Source: Urechis unicinctus (Eukaryota > Annelida > Polychaeta > Xenopneusta > Urechidae). From it: a DNA stretch of 64,000 nucleotides. The position numbers and the translations under genes are program-made. The notes beneath the pieces were generated by a model. It was not told the origin of the DNA. It saw nothing but the letters and a program-made list of their open reading frames with translations, and did no database searches. Below, in pieces: positions 24,370 through 35,104 of this stretch (positions are counted from its first letter, which is position 1; the number at the start of each line of letters is the position of its first letter). Location of the stretch: NCBI GenBank assembly GCA_034190875.2, contig CM067356.1, forward strand, positions 23,030,307-23,094,306, read 5' to 3'.

Positions 24370-27300
24370 TGGTAGCCGCGTGAACAAGGACCCCACTTCT
24401 GGCCCAACCCCCATCCACACCCCTAACCTCACACGGTGTCGCAAGAATGGGGGCATGGGGGTCCCTGAAGGGCTCATTTGGAATTAGCTGCCTGACTAGA
24501 GGTTAAGAGGTGCGTCTGTTTAGGGCAGAGGCAAAATGATGTCCGTAGGGCAGTCTGGCTAGATGCTCTCCTCTCATCTCACCCTCAGACTCTCTCTGTG
24601 AAGTCCAAATTGTCCCGAATCTTACGCTGCATCAAATCGTCTTCCATTACATCATTTAATTCGCGGAATCTTGTTAGGTTGAAAACGAAGCGGGCCAGCG
24701 GAGCAGGGTCGGTCAATGGGGCCCATGGTTGTTTTTCAGCAATTGATGAGCTAATGGACGTTCTTCATTAAACACGTGATCAAGAGAGATCCCTGCGGCA
24801 AGTTGACCCACCCTTCCGGGACAGTTGGTTGTTCCGGTTAACAGGGTTGGTAGCATGATCTGGTAACATTAAGCAGCCCATATGTTGGCAGGCCCCCGAG
24901 GGCACGGTCTTACGCATCCTAGGCCATCCATTACCCTCATCATTTCAGTCAATGTACACTGCTTTAAAAGCTTTTACCAATGAGTAAATTCTAGTAACAC
25001 CCATTTTTTCGGCCCCCATCCGCTACCACAAGACGCTTAATTAGCTTGGTGTGTCATGGCGTGACTGCTGATCTGCCAGCTTCATTCAGTGTTGTGCTAA
25101 CTTAGTCGCCAGTGCCCACGGTCGATAAAACCTACAGAGCAATGGACGTGCGCTTAAATCAAAAATTGTTTCTCTCAAATACTGTAGTGTGATCCTGTAT
25201 TTTGATATTCCAAACCTTATTTTGTTACTTATAATGTGTGCATTACTATTTGCGTCAAAGAAAGAACCGTAAGTCAGAAATTTGCATGCTACATATTTGC
25301 GTCAATCAATTTCATTTAAATCTTCAATGAACCTATATAACCAATGATAAATGTGCTATCTCGCAATACTATATTCCTTCTACTTAGAGCGCACGATCCC
25401 TCACTGTGTCAAATCTGGACTATAAGACAGGAATGTGCATGCTTCATATTAGCGTCAATAAATTTCATTTGAAACATCTTACAATTTTAAATAACTTGCA
25501 TAATCAACGAATAATGTTTCTCAGACACTGACAGGGCAGAGTAAGTTTTTTTTCCAGACATTCTACGATTAGGGTAAATACACACCACATGTTAGCTAAG
25601 TTCAAACTTCATTTCCAATGAGTCACATCCACTGGGCTTGACCAGACCACACACTCGACGGGGGTACACGCATTGGGGGTACCAAGCCAAACCTTGCATA
25701 TTGACATCGAATTTAGATACCGATTACCATTGAAACCGTCCCCACAAAGTCGCCTCCGTCAGTTATCAACGACCCGGACGGCGGCCCCGCTACACCAAGC
25801 GTCGTTTGTCACCAGGCGGAAGTGACATCAAAGCTTGAGGGTGGCGTGGTATCACATGCAAGGAGAGGGAACAATAGCAGGAGGTCACGTGAAAGGGCCC
25901 TCATTGGGCAGGAGGTCACAGACGACCAGAGGTACGGGAAGGAGCAGAAGGTGTTTTACCCACGTGATAAATGGTTGTATTGGGCTGGTCGACTTGTTGT
26001 CATGTATGAGCGAGATGAAGAGCGAGTTGTCCCCGTGACCCCGCCCCCATCCCACCCGGCCCACCCATCTCCGCCGTCCAGAACAAAAGACGGGCGGGAT
26101 CTTTTCCCTTCAAGGGAAGTTCCCTGATGGTCTAATCCGGTATGGATCAATGGGAGAGAAGCTAAGACGGGGCTCTAACGGACGCCGCTTATCTCCGCTC
26201 TCTTCACTGTCATGGCTGCCGTCACGAAAGCTCGAGTCATCATCAACAGTTATACCAATGGGATGCCCCAAACGATACCCGCACACTCAAATTGAATATT
26301 CAAGGCATCAACCCCTAATTAATCATTCACACATATTCTACCAGTAATATCCATTAAAAAAAAATAATTTGGTCCCTTGTTGATGTCATTTTATCAACAG
26401 GATGAGTGAGAATAGACAAAGCCCACAGAGGCCGTATGTGATTTGGAGTTGTTTGTGTCACGTGACCGATTCTATGTTGACGTTTCCACTATGATGTTGC
26501 AAAATGTTAAAACAACTTGTACAAATGAAGAATGTACAGTTGTATGATTTAAAAACTCTCTGTTGACAGCGTCGCACTGATAAACAAGACTCATCTTATC
26601 GCCCCGTTTCTACCTCTTAACCCTCCCCCATCCTACATCCTCTCTCAGCAACCGTATCTTTCGGCGGGTGGCTTTTGTGTAGGACACAAAGGATCCTATC
26701 CCCTTGACCCCCCTGGACGGGTTAAACCATCCTGTATTGTAGCCAGCGACATGCGTGAAGAAGTAATTGATTTTGCTAACAATCGGTGCGCCATACGGGG
26801 AAGCAGACGACTTAACTGGTTGTCAAGAGCGCGTATCTGTAAGCTAACGGGCGGACAGATCATCATTAAACTCTCAGGGATGAAGTAGATTCCGCCTCGA
26901 GGAGGGCTATTATGTCGAAAGACGACATAAAGTCCCAGTTTGTAGAGAAACATAAATTGACTATAAAAGATACATGTCCCCACTAAGAGGGTTCTCTCAC
27001 TAGCCTTCACGCTCCTGTCAAACAAAGGCCTCGTTACATAGTACTTATAACAATATAGCAACCTGTCATAAACGATATCTACACCCAACTCTTGGCAAAC
27101 AAATGCCAAACAATGTTGAGCGAGAAATCGGAAGACTAATTTTCATAACAATACTTTGTTCATTTTCATTTCCATTGTGAGTAATCTGTAATAACCAAGA
27201 AGACAATTCTTCCAATAAATGCCACCATTCGAGCGCTAATTAACAGGCCATGTGACAATCACACGCTGCGCAGGTCGTGGCGGCTGACGGCAATCACGTG

Positions 27301-28229
27301 ATGGGTTGACGTAAGTTGTGCTGATCAGAGCGTTAATTCCTCACCAAGTGGTCTCCGTGATAGACAAGCAACAATGGAGGTTATCCATGGTGACGTCACC
27401 AGGACAGCCATTGTCGCTCTATCACCGCCACACAGGGTGTCGATTACACCAAATGATCCTCAATATCGTGCGGCATTTCTCTGCTTGTGACGTAACAGGT
27501 TTCTGTACTCGCTCAATCGAGGCGGAGACAAGGAGACAGGAAGCGTCATCTGGCGGTGAAAAATGGTGTGAACCACAGGACAATAACCTATAAATGTTGT
27601 TAGGAACGTTACGTCAGCGATGACAAATACAGCCACAACAATGCTCGCAAATTCCTTCCTCTATTTCATGAACAACAAGCCATCCAGGAGAAAGGCGGCA
27701 TGAAATGTGTAAGTTTCGCGTTAAAAACAACGCTGTGTTTCGGAAGTTTGTTAAATGTTGCTTAATATTGGAAAACCAGGGCGCCACATATGGGATATTG
27801 TGTTTGAGTAATTACATGCGGCGACAGACCTATCGATCCTAGGTTGATCGCAACTCTTCCAATGAAGAGCGATCGGTGATCACATCAAACGTTCTCAGAC
27901 AATGCGAGACTATATCAAGCGAATTTTATATGTTACGGTAACCATCGGATCCAGAATGCTTACTTTATTTCCACAAGCGTCAGCACCTAACACCTACCTA
28001 CCTGCTGAGACCCAGCTTTTCCGGTACAAGTTGATGCTAATCGGTGTTGATACAATAATCATTGCAATCACGCTGTACATAACTGCTTCTGGCAAATAAA
28101 AGTAGTAAGGCGGTGTGGTGAATATATTAGCTCTATAAACACTCAGTGGAGGACCGAGACCGACACTTAACGTGATGTGTTGTGATGTAGGATGATATCA
28201 ATACGTAAAAGTGAGTTCATGTTTTACGG
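24370..28229. other. Long unique island, no gene recognised
   Basis: About 3.9 kb without tandem arrays. It contains GTCACGTGAC at 26457-26466, TCACGTGA at 25885, ATCACGTGAT at 27293-27302 and TGACGTCA at 27391-27398. A diverged direct repeat around TTGCATGCTACATATTTGCG (about 25281) and TGTGCATGCTTCATATTAGC (about 25434) is spaced about 153 bp. The 137-codon minus frame at 26696-27109 is within chance length for this much DNA and has no recognisable domain. Confidence 0.45.
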
Positions 28230-28620
28230 GAACACCATGCGAAGAACACTTTGGCTTATGTAAAGTAGACAAATGTAAATTGGTGGACAAATGGGTTCAT
28301 GTTTAATATAAGAAACATGTTAAGCGGTGGATAAATGGGCTCATTTTCAATAGAAAAATGTTCCGTGGTGGACAAATGGGCCCATTTTCAATAGAAAAAT
28401 GTTCCGTGGTGGACCCATGTTCAATAGAAAAATGTTCAGTGGTGGATGAATGGGCTCAGGTAAAATAAGTTGATGTAGTGATGTATAAATGGGCGAATGT
28501 TAAAAAGAAAAAAGCACAGTTATGGATGAATGAGCTCAGATTGATTCAGGGAACAAAGCGATTGACAAATCAACACATTGTAAACAGGAAGTGTACAACA
28601 GAGGACGGATTGGCTCATGT
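28230..28620. repeat. 40-bp minisatellite, subfamily 1 of the 28-31 kb group
   Basis: Diverged units with GTGGACAAATGGGCTCAT and TCAATAGAAAAATGTTC start at 28283, 28327, 28368 and 28408, so the spacing is about 40-44 bp. The right part degrades to GGATGAATGGGCTCAGG...GATGTAGTGA, which resembles the 39-bp unit at 29410-29860. Confidence 0.8.
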
Positions 28621-28710
28621 TTAATAGGGAAACTTTATGACGAACAAATGCGTATAGCTTAAATATAAAAAATGTAGTGATTTGCTTACAGATTCATGTT
28701 CAGTGAGGCA
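28621..28710. other. Short unique spacer
   Basis: Diverged sequence between two arrays. Nothing recognised. Confidence 0.5.
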
Positions 28711-28794
28711 GTCAGTGATGAGAAAAAGAATGTCAGTGATGAGAAAATGAATGTCAGTGATGAGAAAAAGAATGTCAGTGATGTGAAAAAGAAA
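28711..28794. repeat. 21-bp tandem repeat, four copies
   Basis: GTCAGTGATGAGAAAAAGAA starts at 28711, 28732, 28753 and 28774 with one or two substitutions per copy. Confidence 0.95.
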
Positions 28795-29263
28795 GAGGCT
28801 CGATTGGTTTTGACCATTGGAGGATATAGTTCTTAGAATAACCGGATACATATGCACAGTACGGGCTGAAGACAACGTGACTTCAGTAGCAGATACAGAC
28901 CGCCCGCCGTATGACCATGACATGTGGTGATGATGCGGCGCCCGGATACAGAGGCTAAGTGATGGTTGTCATAACAACCTGACCCCCATCCTTTCGCGTG
29001 ACATCACAAGTCCTTCGTCCGTGTCATGTCGCTTGTGTGACCCGCTGTACTTGCAGCTGGTATGAAGATGTATTTGTGAGGAACTAGCAGGCTTTCAGAG
29101 CTGCCCTTGTCCTCTCTCTTCCCAGACACTCGTCCTCCACCAGACATATGTTGGCTACATCTGTGTATCTGTTACGACTGCCTGTCTCCATGTTAGATGG
29201 GTTGGTGTCTTCCCTTAACGACCGGCGCGTGCTGTTAAGTCTCTCTGCTGGGTAGCAAAACGC
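28795..29263. other. Unique sequence, no gene recognised
   Basis: Mixed composition. No tandem repeat and no coding motif found. Confidence 0.5.
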
Positions 29264-29335
29264 ATGGGTTTGTCCAGTGGGTTATCCAGTGGGTTATCCA
29301 GTGGGTTGTCAGGTGGGTTGTCCGGTGAAAGGTCC
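29264..29335. repeat. 13-bp tandem repeat, about five copies
   Basis: GGGTTATCCAGTG repeats with variants GGGTTGTCAGGTG and GGGTTGTCCGGTG. Confidence 0.9.
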
Positions 29336-29409
29336 GGTGGCATCTTCATCCACGAGTCGTGGTTGACATACTCGGTATGGGCTGTTGATCAGACTGAGCA
29401 ACAAATATC

Positions 29410-29860
29410 GAATAGGAAAATGGGCTCTGGCTAAATAGGATTAATTAGGTTCAGGTTACGCAGGATAATGTAACAGATTACAATGGATAAATTGGTAATA
29501 GGCAATTTGGCGCAGATTACATAACATAATGTAGTGACGGACAATTTGACTCAGATTACATAAACATAGCGTAGTGACGGACAATTTGGCTCAGATTACA
29601 TAACATAATGTAGTGACGGACAATTTGGCTCAGATTACATAACATAATGTAGTGACGGACAATTTGGCTCAGATTACATAACATAATGTAGTGGTGGACA
29701 GAATGGACTCTGATGACATAAGATAATGTAGCCAAGAACATTTTGGCTCAGATTACATAACATAATGTAGTGACGGACAATTTGCCCAGGTCATAACATA
29801 TGTAGTGACGGACTGTTTGGCTCAGATAATAACATAATGTAATGGTTGATTATGGTTCTG
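29410..29860. repeat. 39-bp minisatellite, subfamily 2 of the 28-31 kb group
   Basis: GTAGTGACGGACAATTTGGC followed by TCAGATTACATAACATAAT, 39 bp (anchors at 29531, 29571, 29610). It shares GACG-ACAA, GGCTCAG-TTACA and ATA-TGTA spacing with the 39-bp array at 30085-30785. Confidence 0.93.
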
Positions 29861-30084
29861 ATGACAAATTTCCCAAGAACAATTGGCTGGGAATACGAGG
29901 TGCCCCAGCATCGAAATCGCCCTCGTCCATTGTGATCCCTTCTAGTTGATTAGGGCAGATTTCCCTACACGGTCTGGGCAACGGGCGATGCCCCAGCATC
30001 GAAATCGCACCCTCGTCCATCCCTTCGTTGTTGACCATATCTTTGGTCAAATGAATGACAAAATTGATCAAATTACAACGGATA
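29861..30084. repeat. Inter-array segment with a near-perfect 31-bp direct repeat
   Basis: TGCCCCAGCATCGAAATCGC followed by CCCTCGTCCAT starts at 29901 and at 29989, 88 bp apart. One inserted A is the main difference. The segment separates two subfamilies of the 39-bp repeat. Confidence 0.85.
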
Positions 30085-30785
30085 TTGTCATGATATACAA
30101 AGTGGGTCAGATTACAGTGGATAGTGTATTGACGAACAACACGGCTCAGGCTTCAGTGGATAGTGTATTGACGAACAACACGGCTCAGGTTACAGTGGAT
30201 AGTGTATTGTCATACAGTGGATAGTGTATTGACGAACAACACGGCTCAGGTTACAGTGGATAGTGTATTGACGAACAACGCGGCTCAGGTTACAATCGCT
30301 AGTGTATTGACGAACAACACGGCTCAGGTTACAGTGGATAGTGTATTGACGAACAACACGGCTCAGGTTACAGTGGATAGTGTATTGACGAACAACGCGG
30401 CTCAGGTTACAGTGGATAGTGTATTGACGAACAACACGGTTCAGGTTACAATCGCTAGTGTATTGACGAACAACACGGCTCAGGTTACAGCGGATAGTGT
30501 ATTGACGAACAACACGGCTCAGGTTACAGTGGATAGTGTATTGACGAACAACGCGGCTCAGGTTACAGTGGATAGTGTATTGACGAACAACACGGTTCAG
30601 GTTACAATCGCTAGTGTATTGACGAACAACACGGCTCAGGTTACAGTGGATAGTGTATTGACGAACAACACGGCTCAGGTTACAGTGGAGAGTGTATTGA
30701 CGAACAACACGGCTCAGGTTACAGTGGATAGTGTATTGACGAACAACGCGACTCAGGTTACAATCGCTTGTGTCCCTACACGTTG
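30085..30785. repeat. 39-bp minisatellite, subfamily 3 of the 28-31 kb group
   Basis: About 18 highly similar units of GTATTGACGAACAACACGGC plus TCAGGTTACAGTGGATA. Some units swap ACAGTGGATAGTG for ACAATCGCTAGTG every fourth to fifth copy. The period of 13 codons keeps frames open on both strands (30190-30792 minus, 30202-30789 plus, about 195-200 residues, for example TVDSVLTNNTAQV). These are symmetrical artefacts, not genes. Confidence 0.97.
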
Positions 30786-31309
30786 CTGACACAGGGTACT
30801 ACACTACGACCGCTCAATCATGACCAGCCGAGTGATGACACCAGCGACGACTCATAACGGACTGACATCTTGTCAAATAACCACTACGGTCTGAGTTGCC
30901 TGTCAGGCATGTAGACATTGTTGATCAGAAAAGATGGCTTTGCACCGAGTCCTGGTCTGCTGTCTGAGTCCATCACGTGTGTGTTCGCCTCAAAGCATGG
31001 GTGGCAACTCTTGTGAGTTGGCGCCTCTCGTAAGAGCACACCCTTATAGCGTGCTTTGGAAGTGGAGCAGCTCAGGCCACTTGACGCGTTTGCTGGCCTC
31101 CTGGCGAGGTGTGTGTGTGTGTGTGTGGCTGTGATGAGTGCACTATGAGGCATTAGGGGCTATCAAATACCATCAATCTTGCTTGGCATTTATCCGGCGC
31201 CTCTTATGAGTTGTTGAGCGAGATGTTTAGATACCTTTTCCAGTGGACATCCACTTGTCTTTCTGAACAGAATGAAATGAGCCGTGATGATGTGGATATA
31301 TCCTTCATC
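30786..31309. other. Unique sequence, no gene recognised
   Basis: Contains a short (GT)n at about 31110-31128. Open frames of up to 89 codons have no known motif. Confidence 0.5.
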
Positions 31310-31600
31310 TTCTGAGTGTGTACCTGCCACTGACAGTATACGCCTGCATCATCTGAGTGCGTACCTGCCACTGACAGTATACGCCTGCATCATCTGAGTG
31401 CGTACCTGCCACTGACAGTATACGCCTGTATCATCTGAGTGCGTACCTGCCACTGACAGTATACGCCTGCATAACCTGAGTGTGTACCTGCCACTGACAG
31501 TATACGCCTGCATCACCTGAGTGTGTACCTGCCGCTGACAGTATACGCCTGGACCATCTGAGCGTGTATACGCGACTGATAATATAAGCGTGGATCATTA
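31310..31600. repeat. 41-bp minisatellite, seven copies
   Basis: TACCTGCCACTGACAGTATA starts at 31321, 31362, 31403, 31444, 31485 and 31526, with a diverged copy near 31567. Each continues CGCCTGCATCATCTGAGTG. Confidence 0.96.
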
Positions 31601-31929
31601 ATGCAATCGACACACCACATGTATAATAAATGTGCTAGTTGCTCAAAGTCTGCAACGTAGTTTAAAGAAATGGCAAAATAAATGGTATATGTTTCTCACG
31701 ATATGTCCTTGGTAGATGTGTTAAGCTTACACCGGGGTCCATCCGTTATCCCAGGATGAGGTTATTTAGTACACGACTGGCGTAGCGAGGCGTCACGTGG
31801 CCGACTTCATATGACCATACAATATTACAAGAGCCCTCTTGAGAGGAACTTGAGGGTGTCACAACAGCAACCGTTCACCCTTACCCTCACGCTTTGATGT
31901 GCATGGCATTACGATGCTGGATGTGGAAG
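31601..31929. other. Unique sequence, no gene recognised
   Basis: One GTCACGTGGC E-box lies near 31792. Nothing else recognised. Confidence 0.5.
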
Positions 31930-32960
31930 TTAGGGTTGGGAGGGGGCAGAGCTGCTGAAGATGAACAAAGCTGTTGAGGCTATATATACAAAGCTGTTGA
32001 GGCTAGGCAGTTGAACAACGGCGGCTTAAAGATGGGACAGAGGCTGCTGAAAAAGCTGAAGCTGAACAGGGCTGCTTGAACAAAAACGAACAGGGGCTGA
32101 ACAAGGCGGCTAAAGATGGAAAGGGCTGCTGAAGCTGAACAGGGCTGCTGAAGCTGAACAGGATTGCTGAACGGCGGCTAAAGATGAACAGGGCTGCTGA
32201 AGCTGAACAGGGCTGCTGAAGCTGAACAGGATTACTGAAAACGAACAGGGCTGCTGAAGTTGAACAAGCCGGCTAAAGATGGACAGGGCTGCTGAAGCTG
32301 AACAGGGCTGCTGAAGCTGAACAGGGGCTGCTGAAGCTGAACAGGATTGCTGAAAACGAATAGGGCTGCTGAAAACGAAGTTGAGCAAATGGGCTAAAGA
32401 TGGACAGGGCTGCTGAAGATGGACAGGGCTGATGAAAACGAACAGGGCTGCTGAAGTTGAACAAGGCGGCTTAAGATGGACAGGGCTGCTGAAAACGAAC
32501 AGGGCTGGTGAAGTTGAACAAGGCGGCTAAAGACAGGCTGCTGGAAAAGAGGGCTGGTGAAGTTGAAGCTGAACAGGGCTGCTGAAAGCTGACGAACAGG
32601 GCTGGTGGATTGCTGAAAAAAACTGGTGAAGTTGAATAGGGCTGCTGAAAACGAAGTTGAGCAAATGGGCTAAAGATGGACAGGGCTGCTGAAAAGATGG
32701 AACAAGGCGGCTGCTGAAAAAACGAACAGGGCTGCTGAAGAAGTTTGAACAAAGGGCTGGGTGAAGCTTGAACAAGGCGACTGGGACAGGGCGGCTTAAG
32801 ATGACAGGGCTGCTGAAAACGAACAGGGCTGGTGAAGTTGAACAAGGCGGCTAAAGATGGACAGGGCTGCTGAAAACGAACAGGGCTGGTGAAGTTGAAC
32901 AAGGCGGCTAGAGAACGACAAGGCTGCTGAAACTGGGTTACTGAAGATGGACAGTCCTTC
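31930..32960. repeat. 19-bp minisatellite organised as 57-bp trimers
   Basis: The base unit is AACAGGGCTGCTGAAGCTG (19 bp, e.g. GGG anchors at 32123 and 32142). Variants GGCGGCTAAAGATGGAC and GAAAACG alternate, so a three-unit, 57-bp order is visible over much of the array. Minus frames therefore translate as 19-residue repeats rich in FSSPV and QQPC (32471-33016, 181 codons). Flanking copies are frame-disrupted and no start context or domain supports a gene. Confidence 0.93.
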
Positions 32961-34500
32961 TGAACCTGGGAAAGATGTTCTACGTACACCATTGAATTCA
33001 GAAAGATTCGAAGCAAAGGGTCAACGGAAGTATCACCCGGGGCTACTGGCGCTTGGGGTCACGTGCTCCAACAAATTGCGAGCGCATGCGCGTGGTAAGG
33101 GGCGTATGTTGGCGTGTCAGACAGCCAATGAAGCGAAGACTACATCGTCAATTCTAATCCTCACTTTCCCATTTTTGCTTTGAGTACTTTCACGAGGACA
33201 TGAGTTCAACACTTTGGTGACAAAAATAAATTGAATCGTGCGTGCTCATTGGTAAAATGTTGTTGCTGCGATGAGGGAGTTCTCTTTTCACCTCATCAAC
33301 GCCACGCCCCCTGGCTTCTCTCCAGATCCCCGGATAGGCGCCATTAGCCGCGCCTTCCCGGCGGCATCTGTCTCAGGATCGGGGGACGTGTCCATGACAT
33401 GGAAGATCCCCTTTGCATCGGGTACATGTGTTCCTGTCCATTGTAAAGCCTTGGCCAAGTTGAAAATTCGAAAATTATTGCCATGTCGGGCTAATAGACC
33501 TGTCAAGGGGCGCGCGCCATTGTGCGCATGGATTAGACAGTCTACGGTAAATCCATGACACTACTCTGAAGAGGCCGAGTGATGGATGAGCGCGACCAGC
33601 GCCACCCTGCGATTAACAGGTGCACAATAGCGCCACTGGCCAGCAAACATTTCTTCGAGGGGTTCTTGGACAAAGTGGACGAATAAATTTCCCCACTTGT
33701 ATGAAATCTGGCCGCTAAGTCCTTCCTTTATGGACGTCATTGTAAGGATGCCTTACAGGACAGAGCCAGGGCTGTCTTTTTATGGCAGACGACCTGGCCG
33801 GCAGGGGTCGCGCCGGACATGCGGGCCGGATTCAGCGCGGGATCTTGCGGATTAGCAACACTAAGGAAATTGTAATCTCTACTTTTGTCAGCATTATTTG
33901 TGTCAATAAAGCTACCGCTCCGGTTCTCCCGAGGCAATGTCCCTCGCGACTTGTCTCTAGCGCTCAGCCACGCGCGGTGCGGCATGAAAATTCTTCTTTT
34001 AATGACTGCGATAAAAAGCGATTAATCCCCTCAAATTGATACTGAAAGCAATTAAAATGAATAAAGCATATCTAGCCATGGTTAAGACATGGCCTGGTAT
34101 GGATTTAATCATTCAAAGTGTTTTGAACAAATAAGTGGTGGAACGATGCAATATGAAGCTTGACAATTTGGTTGAATTGAAACAAAGAATAGGATATTTG
34201 TGGAAATTCAAGGAAAGGGCCTTTGATATCTCCAACACAATATTGATGGAAATGAAATGCGAATGTAATTCGCTGTTTTAAAGCATACGCCGTATGCGTT
34301 GAAGGCAATCTTGGTCGATGGCTCTGATGATTTAACTCAATGCAGCTGATGTCATAAAGGTTATGTTTTTCAACAACTAAACGCAATGCGATTGTGATAG
34401 TTTACAATGGTTTCACAAATATTCGCCGGTGAAAACATTTTCATCCTCACGAACGAGAAGTTGATTTGTTAACATAACATCAACTGATGAAATCTGGGCA
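32961..34500. other. CpG-rich unique island with regulatory-type motifs
   Basis: 33060-33130 holds a promoter-type cluster (listed separately). 33290-34030 is CpG-rich with POU-like CTTTGCAT, SOX-like CCATTGT (twice) and OTX-like GGATTA words. 34283-34297 is the 7-1-7 palindrome GCATACG-C-CGTATGC. Open frames at 33271-33558 (plus, 95 codons) and 33737-33985 (minus, 82 codons) have no recognisable domain. The region reads more like a developmental enhancer or promoter than an exon, but conservation was not testable. Confidence 0.4.
33060..33130. promoter_or_regulatory. Candidate promoter: E-box, NRF1 site and CCAAT box
   Basis: CACGTG (33060-33065), the perfect NRF1 palindrome GCGCATGCGC (33082-33091) and CCAAT (33125-33129) fall within 70 bp. 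A donor-like GTG|GTAAGG sits at 33092-33100. NRF1 sites of this quality are typical of CpG-island housekeeping promoters. Orientation is uncertain. Confidence 0.35.
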
Positions 34501-34504
34501 ATAT

Positions 34505-34889
34505 GGGAGTCAGGTATTGATTTCAGGACATCGTGTCAGAGTAACAGGACACCACTTAAGAAGCAAAAATTGATTTCAGGACATTACATGCGAGTAACAG
34601 GACACCACGTAAGTAGCAGAAATTGATTTCAGGACATCAGGTGAGAGTAACAGGACACCATGTGAGAACCACTAATTGATTTCAGGACATCATGTCAGAG
34701 TAACAGGACACCACTTGATAAGCATAAATTGATTTCAGGACATTACATGCGAGTAACAGGACACCACGTAAGTAGCAGAAATTGATTTTCAGGACATCAT
34801 ATCAGAGTAACAGGACACCACATGAGAAGCAGAAACTGATTCAGTACATAACGTGAGAGTAAAAGGACACCACGTGAGAAGCAGAAATT
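34505..34889. repeat. 53-bp minisatellite
   Basis: TTGATTTCAGGACAT starts at 34517, 34570, 34623 and 34676 and continues to about 34850. The second half of each unit carries AGTAACAGGACACCAC, so the 53-mer is itself two related half units around CAGGACA(T/C)CA. Confidence 0.95.
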
Positions 34890-35104
34890 AATCTGATGGT
34901 ACTCAGTGAGTGAGAGTCAGAGGTTGACTCAAGTAGACTGCCTAAGAATTAGAGGTTGATTAAATTGGACTGCCTAAGAACAAGAGGTTGACTCAAGTAG
35001 ACTGCTTGAGAATCAGAGGTTGACTCAGGGACACCCAGTGAGAATCAGAGGTTAATTATAGGGCACCACACGAGAATTAGGCGTTGATAACATCTAAACC
35101 CACA
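34890..35104. repeat. 32-bp minisatellite
   Basis: AGAGGTTGACTCAAGTAGAC and variants start at 34919, 34951, 34983, 35015 and 35047, exactly 32 bp apart, and end with degraded copies. Confidence 0.93.

Noticed and set aside
26696-27109. 137-codon minus frame in unique sequence
   Set aside because: In 64 kb of six-frame sequence several frames of this length are expected by chance. No domain or splice context was seen.
30190-30792. Open frames of about 200 codons on both strands
   Set aside because: Both follow from the 39-bp period of a highly homogeneous array.
32471-33016. 181-codon minus frame with 19-residue repeats
   Set aside because: The 57-bp trimer explains the repeat. Neighbouring units shift frame and there is no signal peptide or domain.
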